Positions 13,591-23,087 of a DNA stretch of 44,907 nucleotides are shown here, piece after piece (position 1 is the first letter of the stretch; every line of letters starts with the position of its first letter). The translations under genes were made by a program, and so were the position numbers. Location of the stretch: positions 1 through 44,907 of the forward strand of contig DATENU010000012.1 of the NCBI GenBank assembly GCA_035274845.1, given 5' to 3'. A model generated the notes under the pieces. That model saw nothing but the letters and a program-made list of their open reading frames with translations, had not been told where the DNA came from and made no database searches. This DNA comes from Chthoniobacterales bacterium. GTDB lineage: Bacteria; Verrucomicrobiota; Verrucomicrobiia; Chthoniobacterales; UBA10450.

Positions 13591-15168
13591 ATGGCTTCGT
13601 CATCTCTTTGGCCGCGTTTCCAAAAGTACTTTTTGCGTTACGACGATCTCGATATCTCCATCGACATCAGCCGCATGCGTTTCGCCGATGACTTTTTTTC
13701 CAGAATCCAGCCCCGGGTGGAAAAAGCGTTTGCCGCGATGCGGGAACTCGAGGCCGGCGCGATCGCGAACCCGGATGAGCAACGAATGGTCGGCCACTAT
13801 TGGCTGCGAGATGCAAAACTCGCTCCGACGCCAGAGCTCCGAACCGATATCGAGGAAACGAACGCGCGCATAAAGCAATTCGCCACCGACATCCACGCGG
13901 GGAAGATCGCCCCGCAAAAAAGCGACCGGTTCAAACATGTTTTGTTAGTCGGTATCGGCGGCTCCGCTCTCGGCCCGCAATTCCTGGCCGACGCCCTGGG
14001 TGAAATGACGGATCCGATGAACATCCATTTTCTCGATAACACGGATCCGGATGGGTTTGATCGTGTCTTCAGTCGCATTGGTCACCACGTGGCCCACACC
14101 CTCACGGTGGCCATCTCAAAATCCGGCGGTACCAAGGAGACTCGCAATGGGATGCTTGAGGCCGGGGCGTTCTACGAGAAGGCGGGACTCGATTTCGGCA
14201 AGCATGCGGTCGCCGTCACCGGGATTGGCAGCGAGCTCGACGACCACGCCAAGGCGAACGGATGGCTGGCGCGTTTTCCAATGCATGACTGGGTCGGCGG
14301 CCGGACCTCGATCATGAGCGCGGTGGGTTTGGTGCCGGCCGCTCTCGAAGGCTTCGATATCGATGCCTTTCTTGGTGGCGCTGCGGCTATGGACGCGAAA
14401 ACTCGCGTGGCCGATGCCGCTCAAAACGCCGCCATGCTCCTGGCCTTGATGTGGCATTACGCAGGAAATGGCCGCGGCGAAAAGGATATGGTGGTCCTGC
14501 CTTACAAGGACCGGCTCATGTTGTTCAGCAAATACCTGCAACAACTGGTGATGGAGTCGCTAGGCAAGGAAAAGGATCTCGACGGCAAGGTCGTCCACCA
14601 GGGGATTGCCGTATACGGGAACAAAGGTTCGACCGATCAGCACGCTTACGTGCAGCAGCTGCGCGATGGCGTGCTGAATTTCTTCGTTACGTTTATCGAG
14701 GTCCGGAAGGATCGGGCGACGCCCCGGTTCGAAGTGGAGAAGGGCGTCACCAGCGGTGATTACCTCCAGGGATTTTTGCGCGGGACCCGCGCCGCCCTTT
14801 ACGAAAATGACCGCGAATCGATCACAATCTCAATCCCCGAAGTAAGCGCTTTTACGGTCGGCGCGCTGATTGCCCTGTACGAGCGGGCGGTCGGCTTTTA
14901 TGCCACGCTGGTCAATATCAACGCCTACCATCAGCCGGGAGTTGAAGCCGGGAAAAAAGCGGCGACTCGGGTGCTCCAACTCCAGAGTCGCGTCGAAAAG
15001 AGTTTAAGCAGCGGGTCCGGGAAGACGGCGGAAGAAATCGCCGGTGAGCTGGACGCTGATGCGGAAGATGTCTTTCACATCCTCCGGCACCTCGTGGCAA
15101 ACGACCCGGCCATTCATGTTTCCGGCGGGACTGCAATTGCCGATCAGAAGTTTTCCCGTACCCCATAG
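13591..15168 (+). CDS. pgi: Glucose-6-phosphate isomerase
   Basis: A 525-residue cytosolic enzyme interconverting glucose 6-phosphate and fructose 6-phosphate. The SIS-fold signatures are clear: [11 protein letters not shown] followed by FLDNTDPDG, the sugar-phosphate loop [14 protein letters not shown], and the C-terminal family signature [18 protein letters not shown], which carries the catalytic-region His. After the isomerase core there is an extra tail of about 45 residues ([20 protein letters not shown]...) that reads like a small helical or winged-helix-like extension. The ATG start is the first in a good frame and begins a standard N-terminus. It is the first gene of a plus-strand run but is separated from the kinase gene by about 80 bp. 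The function is secure; the role of the tail is unknown. Confidence 0.95.
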   Translation: MASSSLWPRFQKYFLRYDDLDISIDISRMRFADDFFSRIQPRVEKAFAAMRELEAGAIANPDEQRMVGHYWLRDAKLAPTPELRTDIEETNARIKQFATDIHAGKIAPQKSDRFKHVLLVGIGGSALGPQFLADALGEMTDPMNIHFLDNTDPDGFDRVFSRIGHHVAHTLTVAISKSGGTKETRNGMLEAGAFYEKAGLDFGKHAVAVTGIGSELDDHAKANGWLARFPMHDWVGGRTSIMSAVGLVPAALEGFDIDAFLGGAAAMDAKTRVADAAQNAAMLLALMWHYAGNGRGEKDMVVLPYKDRLMLFSKYLQQLVMESLGKEKDLDGKVVHQGIAVYGNKGSTDQHAYVQQLRDGVLNFFVTFIEVRKDRATPRFEVEKGVTSGDYLQGFLRGTRAALYENDRESITISIPEVSAFTVGALIALYERAVGFYATLVNINAYHQPGVEAGKKAATRVLQLQSRVEKSLSSGSGKTAEEIAGELDADAEDVFHILRHLVANDPAIHVSGGTAIADQKFSRTP

Positions 15169-15246
15169 GAGAGGCCATCCACACCATAATATTGTTGTTT
15201 GTTGGCGCTGCTCGTCGGCTTTGCTACGTTTCGTTTCCGTTTTGCC

Positions 15247-15954
15247 ATGGCTGAATCCGTGGAATCAAATCCAGCTCCCGGCTCCGACCTCCAAGTGGCG
15301 ATGCCGGACGTCGTCCGATTCATCCGCCAACTGGCGCACGATCTCCGTAACGACTTGAACGCCGCAGAATTGCAATCGACGTATTTGATTGAGATCGCGG
15401 AGAACGACGAAGTCAAAGAAGAGGTCAAACGCCTGCGCGGAATGATTGCGCAACTCAGCCTGCATCTCCAGGGCGTTACCACCGCGCTGGGCCAGGTGAA
15501 GCTTAATCCGATATCCTACCACGCCGGGGAGTTCATCGAGGATCTGCGCCAAAAGCTGGACGCCACGTATCCCGACCACAGCGCAAGAATTGAATGGAGC
15601 GTGGCCGCGGAAAAGACGGAGCTCCAAATCGATCCCCAATTCCTGTTGCCCGCCGTCATCGAGTTGTTCGCGAATGCCTTTCGACACGACCCAGCGGATG
15701 GCGCCATCGCCGTGGAAGCGCGCGAGGAAAACGGTCGTTTCGTCCTCACCATCCGCGAACCGAAACGCAGCTTCCAGCGGCCGACCGAAAACTGGGGCCG
15801 GGAACCGTTTCGCACGATCGGCCAGGGCCATTATGGGCTCGGTCTTCATCGCACCCGGGTCATCGTCGAGGCCCACCATGGACAACTGACGGCACGATTT
15901 GATCCGACGGCTTCCTCCCTGGTTAGCACGGTCTCGCTTCCGGCCGGCCAATAG
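15247..15954 (+). CDS. Sensorless histidine kinase (HisKA/HATPase-like)
   Basis: A 235-residue soluble protein. His31 sits in LAHDLRND, the phosphoacceptor-type H-box. The ATP-binding part shows an N-box-like ELFANAFRHDP and a G-box-like GQGHYGLGLHRTRVI, with a final strand typical of HATPase_c. There is no transmembrane segment and no recognisable PAS or GAF sensor, so the input must come from another protein or from the cytosol. I chose ATG 15247 over an upstream in-frame TTG at 15199, because the extra 16 residues look like untranslated leader. It sits 110 bp upstream of a sigma54-type response regulator and is most likely its partner. Confidence 0.75.
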   Translation: MAESVESNPAPGSDLQVAMPDVVRFIRQLAHDLRNDLNAAELQSTYLIEIAENDEVKEEVKRLRGMIAQLSLHLQGVTTALGQVKLNPISYHAGEFIEDLRQKLDATYPDHSARIEWSVAAEKTELQIDPQFLLPAVIELFANAFRHDPADGAIAVEAREENGRFVLTIREPKRSFQRPTENWGREPFRTIGQGHYGLGLHRTRVIVEAHHGQLTARFDPTASSLVSTVSLPAGQ

Positions 15955-16064
15955 CCAACGAGCGATCCGCAATTTCCGTGAATGAAAACATGTGTGCGCA
16001 CGTCGATTGCTCTTCCTGTTTATGTTTCCCGCCCTGACAATGACGACCCCGACGCCGCCAATCC

Positions 16065-17459
16065 ATGACCGCTGAAAATCGACGCATTCTGATCATCGAC
16101 GACGAGCGTCCGATTCTCCTCACTCTCGAGGCCCTTCTCGGCCGCCACGGTTACCAGACGCAGACAGCTGCCAACGCTTCCTTCGGGATGCGCGCGCTAA
16201 AGGAAAATCCTCCCGCGGTTCTATTGCTCGATCTGCAGCTGCCCGATGCCGATGGTTTGGAGACGCTGGAGCAGGTAAAAAGCGAATACCCCGACACGCA
16301 GGTGATTATCCTCACCGCCCACGATTCGCTTAATAACGCCATCGAATCGATCAAACGCGGCGCCTACCATTTTATCAGCAAGCCGTACGCGCCCGAGGAG
16401 CTCCTCAGCCTGATCGAAAAGGCTCTCGAGAAACAATCGCTGCTCCGCGAGACCGAACAGCTTCGGAAAAAAACGAAACAGCTGGAGAAGCGGCTCGAAA
16501 TTGCGGAGACCCGCCTGGCGCCGGTGATGAAGAGCAAATCGATGCAGGAGATCGAGGAATTGATCGACGCGATGGCGCCTTCGGAAGCGAACGTCCTCAT
16601 TACCGGCGAGAGCGGCGTGGGCAAGGAAGTGATCGCGAATTTCATCCACAGTCGCAGCCGTCGCGCCGACAAACTGATGATCAAACTGAACTGTGCGGCT
16701 TTTCCCCAGGCCATGATCGAATCGGAACTCTTCGGCTACGTGAAAGGCGCCTTCACCGGCGCGACGAACGATTTTCCGGGGATGATTGCGGCGGCAGCCG
16801 GCAGCACCCTGTTTCTCGACGAGATTTCCGAAATGCCGGCGGAATTACAGACTCGTTTTCTCCGCGTGCTCCAGGAACGGGAGTACCGTTCCCTCGGCAG
16901 CACGAAAACGGTAAAAGCGGATTTCCGGGTGATCGCGGCCACGAACCGCCCGATTGCGAGTGCGCTGGCGGAGAATCGTTTGCGGTCGGATCTCTATTAT
17001 CGCCTGAACACCTTCCAGATCGAGATCCCGCCTTTGCGCGAACGAAAGGAAGATATTCCGCCCCTGGTCTCCAACTTTTTGAAACAATTCGCCCGGGAAT
17101 TGAACAAGCCTGAGCCGGAGATCGCGCCCGAAGCGTTCCAAAAGCTGCTCGATTACGCCTGGCCGGGAAACGTGCGGGAATTGCAAAACGCGATGGAATA
17201 CGCCGTGGTTCTCGCCCGCAAGGAGAAGATCACCGTGAAAGAATTACCCGCGGAGGTCCAGTTGCCGGCGGCGCTTCAGCAGGCGGAGCGACACAGCAAT
17301 GGTGTGAGTGGCGGGCAGAATCTCGACGATCTCGAGCGCAACGCCATTATCCAGGCCCTGGCCCAATGCCACGGAAACAAGAAGAAGGCCGCCCAGATTC
17401 TCGGCATCCAGCGTCCGACGCTTTACAACAAGATGAAGCGCTACGCGATCGAGCTGTGA
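16065..17459 (+). CDS. Sigma54-dependent response regulator, NtrC family
   Basis: A 464-residue activator with three domains. The receiver (1-125) has the acidic pair in IIDDE and phosphoacceptor Asp56 in LLLDLQLPDADG. A predicted coiled linker (about 125-160) leads to an AAA+ domain with Walker A GESGVGKE, the sigma54-contact loop GYVKGAFTGA, Walker B TLFLDEIS and the arginine-rich LRSDLYYRLN. A C-terminal Fis-type helix-turn-helix follows (HGNKKKAAQILGIQRPTLYNKMKR). All residues needed for phosphorylation and sigma54 activation are present. It pairs with the upstream kinase. The neighbour glnD hints at nitrogen control, but that is inference from context alone. Confidence 0.9.
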   Translation: MTAENRRILIIDDERPILLTLEALLGRHGYQTQTAANASFGMRALKENPPAVLLLDLQLPDADGLETLEQVKSEYPDTQVIILTAHDSLNNAIESIKRGAYHFISKPYAPEELLSLIEKALEKQSLLRETEQLRKKTKQLEKRLEIAETRLAPVMKSKSMQEIEELIDAMAPSEANVLITGESGVGKEVIANFIHSRSRRADKLMIKLNCAAFPQAMIESELFGYVKGAFTGATNDFPGMIAAAAGSTLFLDEISEMPAELQTRFLRVLQEREYRSLGSTKTVKADFRVIAATNRPIASALAENRLRSDLYYRLNTFQIEIPPLRERKEDIPPLVSNFLKQFARELNKPEPEIAPEAFQKLLDYAWPGNVRELQNAMEYAVVLARKEKITVKELPAEVQLPAALQQAERHSNGVSGGQNLDDLERNAIIQALAQCHGNKKKAAQILGIQRPTLYNKMKRYAIEL

Positions 17460-17471
17460 GCATTGCAGATT

Positions 17472-17547
17472 TCAGATTGTAGAATTCAGATTGAGCCGAA
17501 GTCCGCTGGCGCAATCGACATTCTGCAATCTGAAATCTACAATCTGA
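17472..17547. repeat. Inverted repeat reaching the glnD start codon
   Basis: Two 22-nt arms (17472-17493 and 17526-17547) are complementary at 21 of 22 positions, with a 32-nt loop. The right arm ends one base before the proposed GTG start of glnD at 17549. The arms are AT-rich CAGATT/AATCTG blocks unlike the surrounding GC-rich DNA. There is no U-run, so it is more likely a mobile-type small repeat than a terminator. Confidence 0.8.
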
Positions 17548-17548
17548 A

Positions 17549-20329
17549 GTGCCCGCTTCTCGCCATCTCGGAAAAGTCCTGGCGCATGCCGAGCGTGAGC
17601 TGGCCCGCGTCCGGACGATGCGGCCCCCTGAATCGCTCCCGCTCTACCAGAAATTCCTGAAGATCGAGGAGCATCGCCTTCGCTTGCGCCATCAATACGG
17701 AGGCGGTGGCCGGGAAATTTGCGGGCTTCGGGTCGAACTTATCGATGTTTTGTTGCGCCATATTTTTGCCGCGGCGGTGAACTTTGCCGAAAAAGCCAAG
17801 GGGGCGTCCCCTCGCCCGCTCACGGTCATGGCCCTCGGCGGTTATGGCCGTCGCGAGCTCAATCCCTTCAGCGACGTGGACATCATGTTTCTCCACGGCA
17901 ACAAGCGCGGCGGAATTTCTCCCTACGTCGAACATGTGGTCGAACAAATCCTTTACCTCCTCTGGGACGTCGGCTTCAAGGTCGGGCACTCGACTCGCTC
18001 CATTCCCGAGGCGATCCAACTGGCGAACACGGATATGCTGACCAAAACCGCGATGCTTGAATCGCGGCTGCTCGCCGGGACCCCGGAGCTGGTCCGAAAG
18101 TTTCGCGCCGCCTTTCGAGCGAACTGCGTGCGGGGTCACGAACGGGAATACGTCGAGTTGCGCATGCAAGACCAGGCCACCCGGCACGCTAAATTCGGCA
18201 ACAGCGTTTACGTGCAGGAGCCGAACATCAAGAGCGGCTGCGGCGGTTTGCGTGACTATCAAAATCTTCTTTGGATGAGCTATTTCAAGGAGGGCGCGCT
18301 GACCACGACTCACCTTGTCGGCAAGGATTGGCTCAGCGAGCCGGACCGGCGCCGGATCGAAGCCGCCTACGATTTTCTTCTTCGCCTTCGCACTGATCTG
18401 CACTACGCGACCGGCCGCGCCACGGACACGCTCCACTTCACCATCCAGGACCAGATCGCGCAGCGGCTCCGTTATCCGCAAAAGCGAGGCTCGCTCCGGA
18501 ACGAAGCCTTGATGAAGGATTACTACGAGCACACTCGAAACATTTTTCGGGTGACGGAACGAATCACGGAACTGTTCGCGAGCGGACGCTCCTCCCGGAC
18601 AACGCGCTCGCTCTTCAGCTTTTTGCCCCGCCTCAAAACCCGGCCGGAACGGCTGGGCCATTTTCGCATTCACCAGGGCCAGCTCTTCGCGCAGCATTTA
18701 GACGTTTTCGAGAAGAACCCGCCCGCCATGATGGAGGTGTTCCGGATTGCCCAGGAACGCCACCTCGATCTCAGCCCGGATCTCTCCGATCTTTTTACCC
18801 GAAATCTCGGGCTCGTTACCGGCAATTATCGAAATGACCGCGGCCCCCAGGAAATGTTCAAGGCGATCATGTCGCGCAAAGGCGAAGTCGGCCGGGTCTT
18901 GCGCATGATGCATCGCGTGGATTTTCTGGGTCGATACGTCCCGGAGTTCGGTCAGCTCACCTGCCTGGTGCAACACGAGTTCTTTCATCGCTACACAGCA
19001 GACGAACACACCCTGGTCTGCATCGACAAGCTCGATCAGGTCATCCAGACCGAGAATCCGAAGCTCCGGGCCTACCGGCAATTATTTCAAAAATTAGAAG
19101 ACCCGTTTGTCCTTTACCTGGCGCTGCTTTTGCACGACACCGGCCGGGGGGTCCAGGCCCGCCCGCATTCCGAGGCCAGCGCGCTCTTTGCCCAGGGCGT
19201 CTCGGTGCGTTTTCGGCTTTCTTCGGCTCAACGGCGCAGCCTCGTCCTGCTGGTCGATCATCACCTCACCCTCTCGAACATGGCCCAGCAAAGAAACCTC
19301 GATGACCCGGAGACGGCGGTGGAATTTGCCGGGATCGTGCGGGACCAGAAAAATCTCGACGCGTTAATGCTTCTCACTCTCGCCGATGGGCAGGGCACCA
19401 GCGCGGACGCCTGGTCGGACTGGAAGGAAACGCTCGTCTGGCATCTTTATCACGCCACTTCGCAATATCTTTCCGACCAGGAGACCTTTTACGAACAAAC
19501 CAAGATCGAGCGGGAACGGTTGCAGAGGAATCTCACGGAAAAATTGGGCGACGAATACGCCGAGGAGATCGAGGCGCATTTCGAGTTCATGCCGGACAAT
19601 TACTTCCGCGCCTTTGAAGTCGAGGAGATCACCTCCCACCTGAAACTTTTCCGCCACTTTTTGGAAAGCCTTTATCTCCGCGACGAGCCTCCTCTGGCGC
19701 CGGCGGTGGCCTGGCAGGCCTTTCCGCAGCAGGGGCACAGCATCGCCACCTTTTGCACCTGGGATGGCCAGGAGCTCCTCGCCAAGATCGCGGGTTCGTT
19801 TGCCGTCGTTCCGCTCAATATTCTCAGCGCGGATATTTACACTCGCGGCGATAACGTGGTGCTCGACATCTTTCGGGTTTGCGATCCGAAATTTCAAGCC
19901 GTGACCGACCGGAGGGACCAGGCCCAGGTGGAATCGGTTTTGCGCCAGGCGGTGGCGGACGCGAATTTCGACTTCGCTCCGCTGCTTGATCAAGCCCGCG
20001 GCAGAATTCCGAAACGCGGCGGACCGGGCATGGATTTCCCGACGCGCATTACCATCGAAAGCAAAACCCACCCCGCTTACACGCTGGTTCAAATCCAGAC
20101 CCCCGACCGGCTTGGGTTGCTTTATGAGTTGGTCTCGGCCTTTGGGGAAGAACACGTTTCGATCGCCCTTTCCCGGATCAGCACCGAAAAAGGCGCGGCG
20201 ATCGATACCTTTTACGTCGCGGACCGGGTAACGCGCGGCAAGATCACCGATTCGTCCCGGATCGCCGCCCTGCTGGAACGACTCCAGCGGGCGGCTGTCG
20301 GCAAAACCGCTTTGGCAAAAGGAACATAA
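17549..20329 (+). CDS. glnD: [Protein-PII] uridylyltransferase / uridylyl-removing enzyme
   Basis: A 926-residue bifunctional nitrogen-sensor enzyme that modifies and demodifies PII signal proteins in response to glutamine. The N-terminal nucleotidyltransferase motif GGYGRREL...SDVD lies at residues 97-111. A GlnD-type helical region follows, then an HD hydrolase domain (LLLHDTGRG...HSEAS) and C-terminal ACT-type domains (the last around VQIQTPDRLGLLYELV) that bind glutamine in this family. Length fits the family. The start is GTG at 17549, directly after an inverted repeat; an in-frame ATG 23 codons later is the alternative. The HD region departs from the enterobacterial HDIAKGR wording but keeps the His-Asp pair. 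Confidence 0.9.
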   Translation: MPASRHLGKVLAHAERELARVRTMRPPESLPLYQKFLKIEEHRLRLRHQYGGGGREICGLRVELIDVLLRHIFAAAVNFAEKAKGASPRPLTVMALGGYGRRELNPFSDVDIMFLHGNKRGGISPYVEHVVEQILYLLWDVGFKVGHSTRSIPEAIQLANTDMLTKTAMLESRLLAGTPELVRKFRAAFRANCVRGHEREYVELRMQDQATRHAKFGNSVYVQEPNIKSGCGGLRDYQNLLWMSYFKEGALTTTHLVGKDWLSEPDRRRIEAAYDFLLRLRTDLHYATGRATDTLHFTIQDQIAQRLRYPQKRGSLRNEALMKDYYEHTRNIFRVTERITELFASGRSSRTTRSLFSFLPRLKTRPERLGHFRIHQGQLFAQHLDVFEKNPPAMMEVFRIAQERHLDLSPDLSDLFTRNLGLVTGNYRNDRGPQEMFKAIMSRKGEVGRVLRMMHRVDFLGRYVPEFGQLTCLVQHEFFHRYTADEHTLVCIDKLDQVIQTENPKLRAYRQLFQKLEDPFVLYLALLLHDTGRGVQARPHSEASALFAQGVSVRFRLSSAQRRSLVLLVDHHLTLSNMAQQRNLDDPETAVEFAGIVRDQKNLDALMLLTLADGQGTSADAWSDWKETLVWHLYHATSQYLSDQETFYEQTKIERERLQRNLTEKLGDEYAEEIEAHFEFMPDNYFRAFEVEEITSHLKLFRHFLESLYLRDEPPLAPAVAWQAFPQQGHSIATFCTWDGQELLAKIAGSFAVVPLNILSADIYTRGDNVVLDIFRVCDPKFQAVTDRRDQAQVESVLRQAVADANFDFAPLLDQARGRIPKRGGPGMDFPTRITIESKTHPAYTLVQIQTPDRLGLLYELVSAFGEEHVSIALSRISTEKGAAIDTFYVADRVTRGKITDSSRIAALLERLQRAAVGKTALAKGT

Positions 20330-20379
20330 ATCCCGCTAGCCGGGGTCCTCTTTCCGTTTAGTTTCCCGTTTCTCTGCCG

Positions 20380-21129
20380 ATGAATGCCCTGATTCTTGCC
20401 GCCGGTTACGCCACCCGCCTCTATCCATTGACTCAAAACAAGGCGAAACCGCTTCTCGAGGTCGCCGGGAAACCAATGATCGATTGGGTCTTGGATAACC
20501 TCGCACCGATTTCGGAACTGGAGCGCGTCTATGTCGTCACCAACCACAAATTCGTGAAAGACTTCCGAAGCTGGGCCGAGAGCTATAGCCAAAAGAAACC
20601 GCGCTTCGACATCCAGATCATCGACGATGGATCGACGAGCGACGACGATAAGCTGGGCGCGATCGGCGATATTTGCCTCGCGGTGAGTCGCCACGATTTG
20701 GCGAGCGACGACCTGATCGTTGTCGCAGGCGATAATCTTTTCAGCGAATCGTTGGCGGAATTTGCCGCGGCCGCGAAAAACTCGGAAGCGATGTTGGCGA
20801 CGTACGACGTCGGCGACCTCGAAGCGATGAAGAAATACGCGAGCATCACGACCGATGGTGAGGGCGTGATCACGGAGTTCGAAGAAAAGCCGCCGGAACC
20901 GAAGAACACGATGGCGGGTATCGCCCTCTATTATTTTGCCCGTGACGTCGTCCCGCTCTTCACGACTTACATCGCCGCCGGGAACAATCCGGATCAGCCG
21001 GGCCGGTTCATTCAATGGCTTTACCAGCGGAAACCGGTGAAGACATTCCAGATCAAAGGCACCTGGTTCGATATCGGGAGCAAGGACACGCTGGAAGAGG
21101 CGAACCAGATCTTCGCCAAGTTTCGGTAG
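20380..21129 (+). CDS. Sugar-phosphate nucleotidyltransferase
   Basis: A 249-residue NTP-transferase-fold protein, joining a nucleotide to a sugar 1-phosphate. The N-terminal signature reads LILAAGYATRLYPLTQNKAKPLL, a variant of the usual GxGTRLxPLTxxxPKPL loop with Tyr in place of one Gly and Ala in the PK position. Mid-domain VVAGDNLF supplies the metal-binding Asp, followed by EFEEKP. It resembles short glucose-1-phosphate thymidylyl- or uridylyltransferase-like enzymes; substrate cannot be called. The stop codon TAG lies inside a palindromic repeat. It follows glnD by about 50 bp on the same strand. Confidence 0.8.
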   Translation: MNALILAAGYATRLYPLTQNKAKPLLEVAGKPMIDWVLDNLAPISELERVYVVTNHKFVKDFRSWAESYSQKKPRFDIQIIDDGSTSDDDKLGAIGDICLAVSRHDLASDDLIVVAGDNLFSESLAEFAAAAKNSEAMLATYDVGDLEAMKKYASITTDGEGVITEFEEKPPEPKNTMAGIALYYFARDVVPLFTTYIAAGNNPDQPGRFIQWLYQRKPVKTFQIKGTWFDIGSKDTLEEANQIFAKFR

Positions 21130-21199
21130 GGACGGCGCGCTGCGCCGTCCGCCGTTCCTAGCGTCCACCCGCCGGACGCCGCAGCGCGGCGTCCCTACC
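21126..21199. repeat. REP-like palindrome, GGTAGGGACG type
   Basis: The ends GGTAGGGACGGCGCGCTGCG (21126-21145) and its complement near 21180-21199 match at 19 of 20 positions. The TAG inside the left arm is the stop codon of the nucleotidyltransferase. Related copies lie at 25081-25109 and 34158-34259. Confidence 0.85.
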
Positions 21200-21204
21200 A
21201 ACCC

Positions 21205-21624
21205 TTACTTCAACCGTCCCTCATCAAACTCGATGAGGTCGAAGTAGGTCTTGATATCCTTGCGCCCAGCGCCGCCGGATTCTTTCAGGAAATGGATGAA
21301 CCGCGCTTTCTTTTCCGCGGTGTCGGGATGGCGCGCCATCATCGTCTCGTTCCAATGCTCGATGGCCTCCGCCGAATGCTTCGCGCCATTCTTTTTCACC
21401 CACTCGAGAATCTTCTCGTCGTCGTCGAGCTCGTTCGCGATTTCTTCGAAGGCATCCCCCTTTATCTTAAGGAAGGCGAGCAAGTGCTTGTCGAAGCCGA
21501 CGGTCTTGTAGTTGTAACCGTCGAGCAACCCCTTGCGATGGAGCCTGGCTTTGTCGATCAGACGCGGCAAATGCACATAACCGCCGAGCCGATCGTAGGG
21601 ACTGCGTGGACGCAGTTTTTGCAT
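21205..21624 (-). CDS. DUF5069 family protein
   Basis: A 139-residue cytosolic protein matching DUF5069 in style: PRSPYDRLGGYVHLPRLIDKARLH at the N-terminus, then YNYKTVGFD and a charged helical C-terminal half. No catalytic motif is apparent and the family has no established function that I can name. It is convergent with the sugar nucleotidyltransferase, the two separated by the REP-like palindrome, and lies 10 bp downstream of the zinc-ribbon bactofilin on the same strand, so it may be co-transcribed with the bactofilin genes. Confidence 0.8.
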   Translation of the reverse strand: MQKLRPRSPYDRLGGYVHLPRLIDKARLHRKGLLDGYNYKTVGFDKHLLAFLKIKGDAFEEIANELDDDEKILEWVKKNGAKHSAEAIEHWNETMMARHPDTAEKKARFIHFLKESGGAGRKDIKTYFDLIEFDEGRLK

Positions 21625-21634
21625 TCAGCCCGAG

Positions 21635-22579
21635 CTAGGTCGCGGGCACAGGGTGCGGCACTGCCACCGGCTCGGGCTCTTCCGGCGCCGCGGTGGCGGG
21701 CGAGCTGGTCTCGGGAAGCAACTCCGCCTGGGTGAGTCCCGCGCTGCCGATAATCAATTGGCCGCTGAAAATTCCACCCTTTTCCACGGAGATCGATCTC
21801 GCGGTGACGTTCCCATCCAGAAGCGCGTTGCGGTGAATGACAACCGTTCCTTCCGCGATGATTTCCCCGGTCATCCGGCCGCGAATCTCAATGCTCTTTA
21901 CGCGAATGCGACGAAAGAAATGGACGTCGGATTTGCGCTCGATCAAAACATGTTGCGCCGTCAGCCGCCCGGGAATCTTGCCGACGAAATCGATCGTGGC
22001 CGTGCCGATGCAATTCATGTTGCCGCGCATCTTCCCTTCGATCAGCGCCGAGCGACAGGTCACGCCGGTGCTGCTGAGATCGCCCTTGGCCGTGATATGG
22101 ATTTCGCCCTGGGTTTTGATCGAGCGGCTGAAACTCGTCGTGACCTTATAATTGCGCAGGTCGATGTGCGTGCTGCACTTCGGGCAAAAGGTCGAGCTGG
22201 CGGCGGAGCTGATCTCCTGTTTCGCCTTGCACTCGAAACATTCGATTTCCGAATTGTGATGCTTGTTCCAGAAGCCCTCGATCTTGTGGAAGAGCGAAGA
22301 ATCAGAGGCGGCCGCGGCCTCGACGGGTTCCTCCTTGGGACGGAGCCTTATCTCCTGTTTGGGGCTGGCCGGCGCGAAATGTGAGCCGCACTGGCGGCAC
22401 ATCGTGCTCTTGGCCGCCGCATACTCCATCTGCTTAAAGCCACAGTGTGGACACTCCACACTGACTTTTGCAGGAGACGGCTTTGCCACGGTTGGCGCTT
22501 GGCGGAGGGTGGCTGCTGCTTTAGACTCGTGCGCCAAAGGCCGACTTTGCCGGAGCTGCCGGCTCTTCGTTCCGGACAA
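21635..22579 (-). CDS. Bactofilin-like protein with two N-terminal zinc ribbons
   Basis: A 314-residue protein. Two Cys4 zinc-ribbon-like units come first: VECPHCGFKQ...CRQCGSHF (about residues 42-68) and IECFECKAKQ...CPKCSTHI (about 116-142). A polymer-forming bactofilin beta-helix follows (about 150-275; GEIHITAKGDLSSTG, SIEIRGRMTGEI, SVEKGGIFSGQL), then a Pro-rich tail. Bactofilins form cytoplasmic filaments used in shape and polarity. The ATG at 22579 overlaps the upstream bactofilin by 59 bp in another frame; a GTG near residue 31 would reduce the overlap. The ribbons suggest binding to nucleic acid or another protein, which is unproven. Confidence 0.8.
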   Translation of the reverse strand: MSGTKSRQLRQSRPLAHESKAAATLRQAPTVAKPSPAKVSVECPHCGFKQMEYAAAKSTMCRQCGSHFAPASPKQEIRLRPKEEPVEAAAASDSSLFHKIEGFWNKHHNSEIECFECKAKQEISSAASSTFCPKCSTHIDLRNYKVTTSFSRSIKTQGEIHITAKGDLSSTGVTCRSALIEGKMRGNMNCIGTATIDFVGKIPGRLTAQHVLIERKSDVHFFRRIRVKSIEIRGRMTGEIIAEGTVVIHRNALLDGNVTARSISVEKGGIFSGQLIIGSAGLTQAELLPETSSPATAAPEEPEPVAVPHPVPAT

Positions 22580-23087
22580 TCTCTGGCCGCGCCGGAGGAG
22601 TGGACGCCTTGCTGGCGCCGCTGCTGGTGACCTCGGATTTTCCGATGAAAGTAGCGCCTTCCTCGATGACGAGGCGCGCGGCTTTCAGGTCGCCCTGGAG
22701 CGTGCAACGCGATTTGAGCTCGCAACGCTCACCCACCGTAATGTTGCCCTGGACCTTGCCGTAAACGGTGATCGACTTCGTTTTGATTTCGCCCTGGATG
22801 TTCGCGTTTTCACCGATGGTCAGGACGCCATCCGAATTGATTTCGCCTTCCACTTTGCCGTCGATGAGGAGTTCCTTTTGAAATTTAATCGAGCCTTTGA
22901 TCTCGACGTCGCTTGAGAGAATGTCTTTGCCAGAATGTTCAGCCATATATTTTTTTGGATCGATTGTTGGTGATGCTGCCCTTTGTTCTTCGCGTTGCGC
23001 GAGCCCGTTGTTCTCCTCAGTGCCCGCGCTTAACGATCCTTCTCCGATCGACGACATGGGCTTTTGCGGAATGAATTTCTTCAGCAT
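22521..23087 (-). CDS. Bactofilin (polymer-forming cytoskeletal protein)
   Basis: A 188-residue protein with a disordered N-terminus, a bactofilin core (about residues 60-150) made of short hydrophobic repeats such as VEIKGSIKFQKELLIDGKVEG and ITVYGKVQGNITVGE, and a Pro/Ala-rich C-terminus. This is the classical single-domain form. It lies just upstream of, and overlaps, the zinc-ribbon bactofilin, so the two probably form an operon and may co-polymerise (inference). Start ATG at 23087. Confidence 0.9.
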   Translation of the reverse strand: MLKKFIPQKPMSSIGEGSLSAGTEENNGLAQREEQRAASPTIDPKKYMAEHSGKDILSSDVEIKGSIKFQKELLIDGKVEGEINSDGVLTIGENANIQGEIKTKSITVYGKVQGNITVGERCELKSRCTLQGDLKAARLVIEEGATFIGKSEVTSSGASKASTPPARPEIVRNEEPAAPAKSAFGARV

